Assembly: GCA_018335895.1 (NCBI GenBank)
Contig: JAGXQU010000094.1
Span: forward strand, 1 to 35,287
DNA: 35,287 bases
Direction of reading: 5' to 3'
Source of the DNA: Hyphomicrobiales bacterium
Lineage (GTDB): Bacteria > Pseudomonadota > Alphaproteobacteria > Rhizobiales > Xanthobacteraceae
Part shown: piece after piece, positions 33,495 through 35,287 of the stretch
Layout of the letters: the number at the start of each line of letters is the position of its first letter
Numbering within the stretch: the first letter of the stretch is position 1
The notes under the pieces: generated by a model
What the model was told of the DNA's origin: nothing
Database searches by the model: none
Seen by the model: the letters and a program-made list of their open reading frames with translations, nothing else
Made by a program: the position numbers and the translations under genes

Positions 33495-35287
<1,793 letters not shown>

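Overview
The window looks like the chromosome of a high-GC alphaproteobacterium of the order Hyphomicrobiales (Rhizobiales), probably near Bradyrhizobium/Rhodopseudomonas (Nitrobacteraceae or Xanthobacteraceae). Support comes from the Usg-family protein, a CIRCE-controlled groESL with a GGM-tailed GroEL, the alphaproteobacterial ATP synthase zeta subunit (DUF1476), a BcsS-type protein, and the purC-purS-purQ-purL order. This placement is inferred from gene content and protein similarity recalled from memory; no search was run. Almost everything is coding, and no gene-free stretch exceeds 300 bases.

Layout. 1-189: a long stem-loop element. 190-2810: usg, then CIRCE/heat-shock promoter, groES, groEL and a terminator. 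2879-4683: a ketopantoate reductase-like gene and an exported Mn-type superoxide dismutase (both minus). 4836-6692: DUF488, DUF72 and an AT-rich HEPN-like gene broken by one frameshift, each overlapping the previous stop codon. 6689-10211: a minus-strand efflux operon (TetR regulator, HlyD lipoprotein, ABC ATPase, ABC-2 permease) with a perfect palindromic operator in front. 10268-13053: an MFS transporter with a secreted hypothetical protein, divergent from an orphan BcsS. 13149-17798: pcaB-pcaD-pcaC (protocatechuate branch of the beta-ketoadipate pathway), a Cys-rich flavoprotein and a PobR-like AraC regulator. 17909-18082: a tiny Gln/Asn-rich protein. 18296-23450: a complete branched-chain amino-acid ABC transporter, livH-M-G-F-J. 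23467-27643: CcdA-like protein, P1-family (DmpA-like) peptidase, D-amino-acid dehydrogenase-like oxidoreductase and a bile-acid-symporter-like transporter. 27677-35287: rpe, purB, an SH3/Gln-rich repeat protein, the zeta subunit, then purC, purS, purQ and the 5' part of purL, which runs off the window.

Most of the window is ordinary core metabolism, transport and stress response. I found no clear defence island, prophage, IS element, CRISPR array, tRNA or rRNA. The items most worth a second look are the stem-loop element at the left edge, the frameshifted low-GC HEPN-like gene coupled to DUF488/DUF72, the 57-residue Q/N protein, the decapeptide and 23-residue repeats of the SH3/Q-rich protein, the five-cysteine cluster in the flavoprotein beside the pca genes, and several inverted repeats that look like operators or attenuators.
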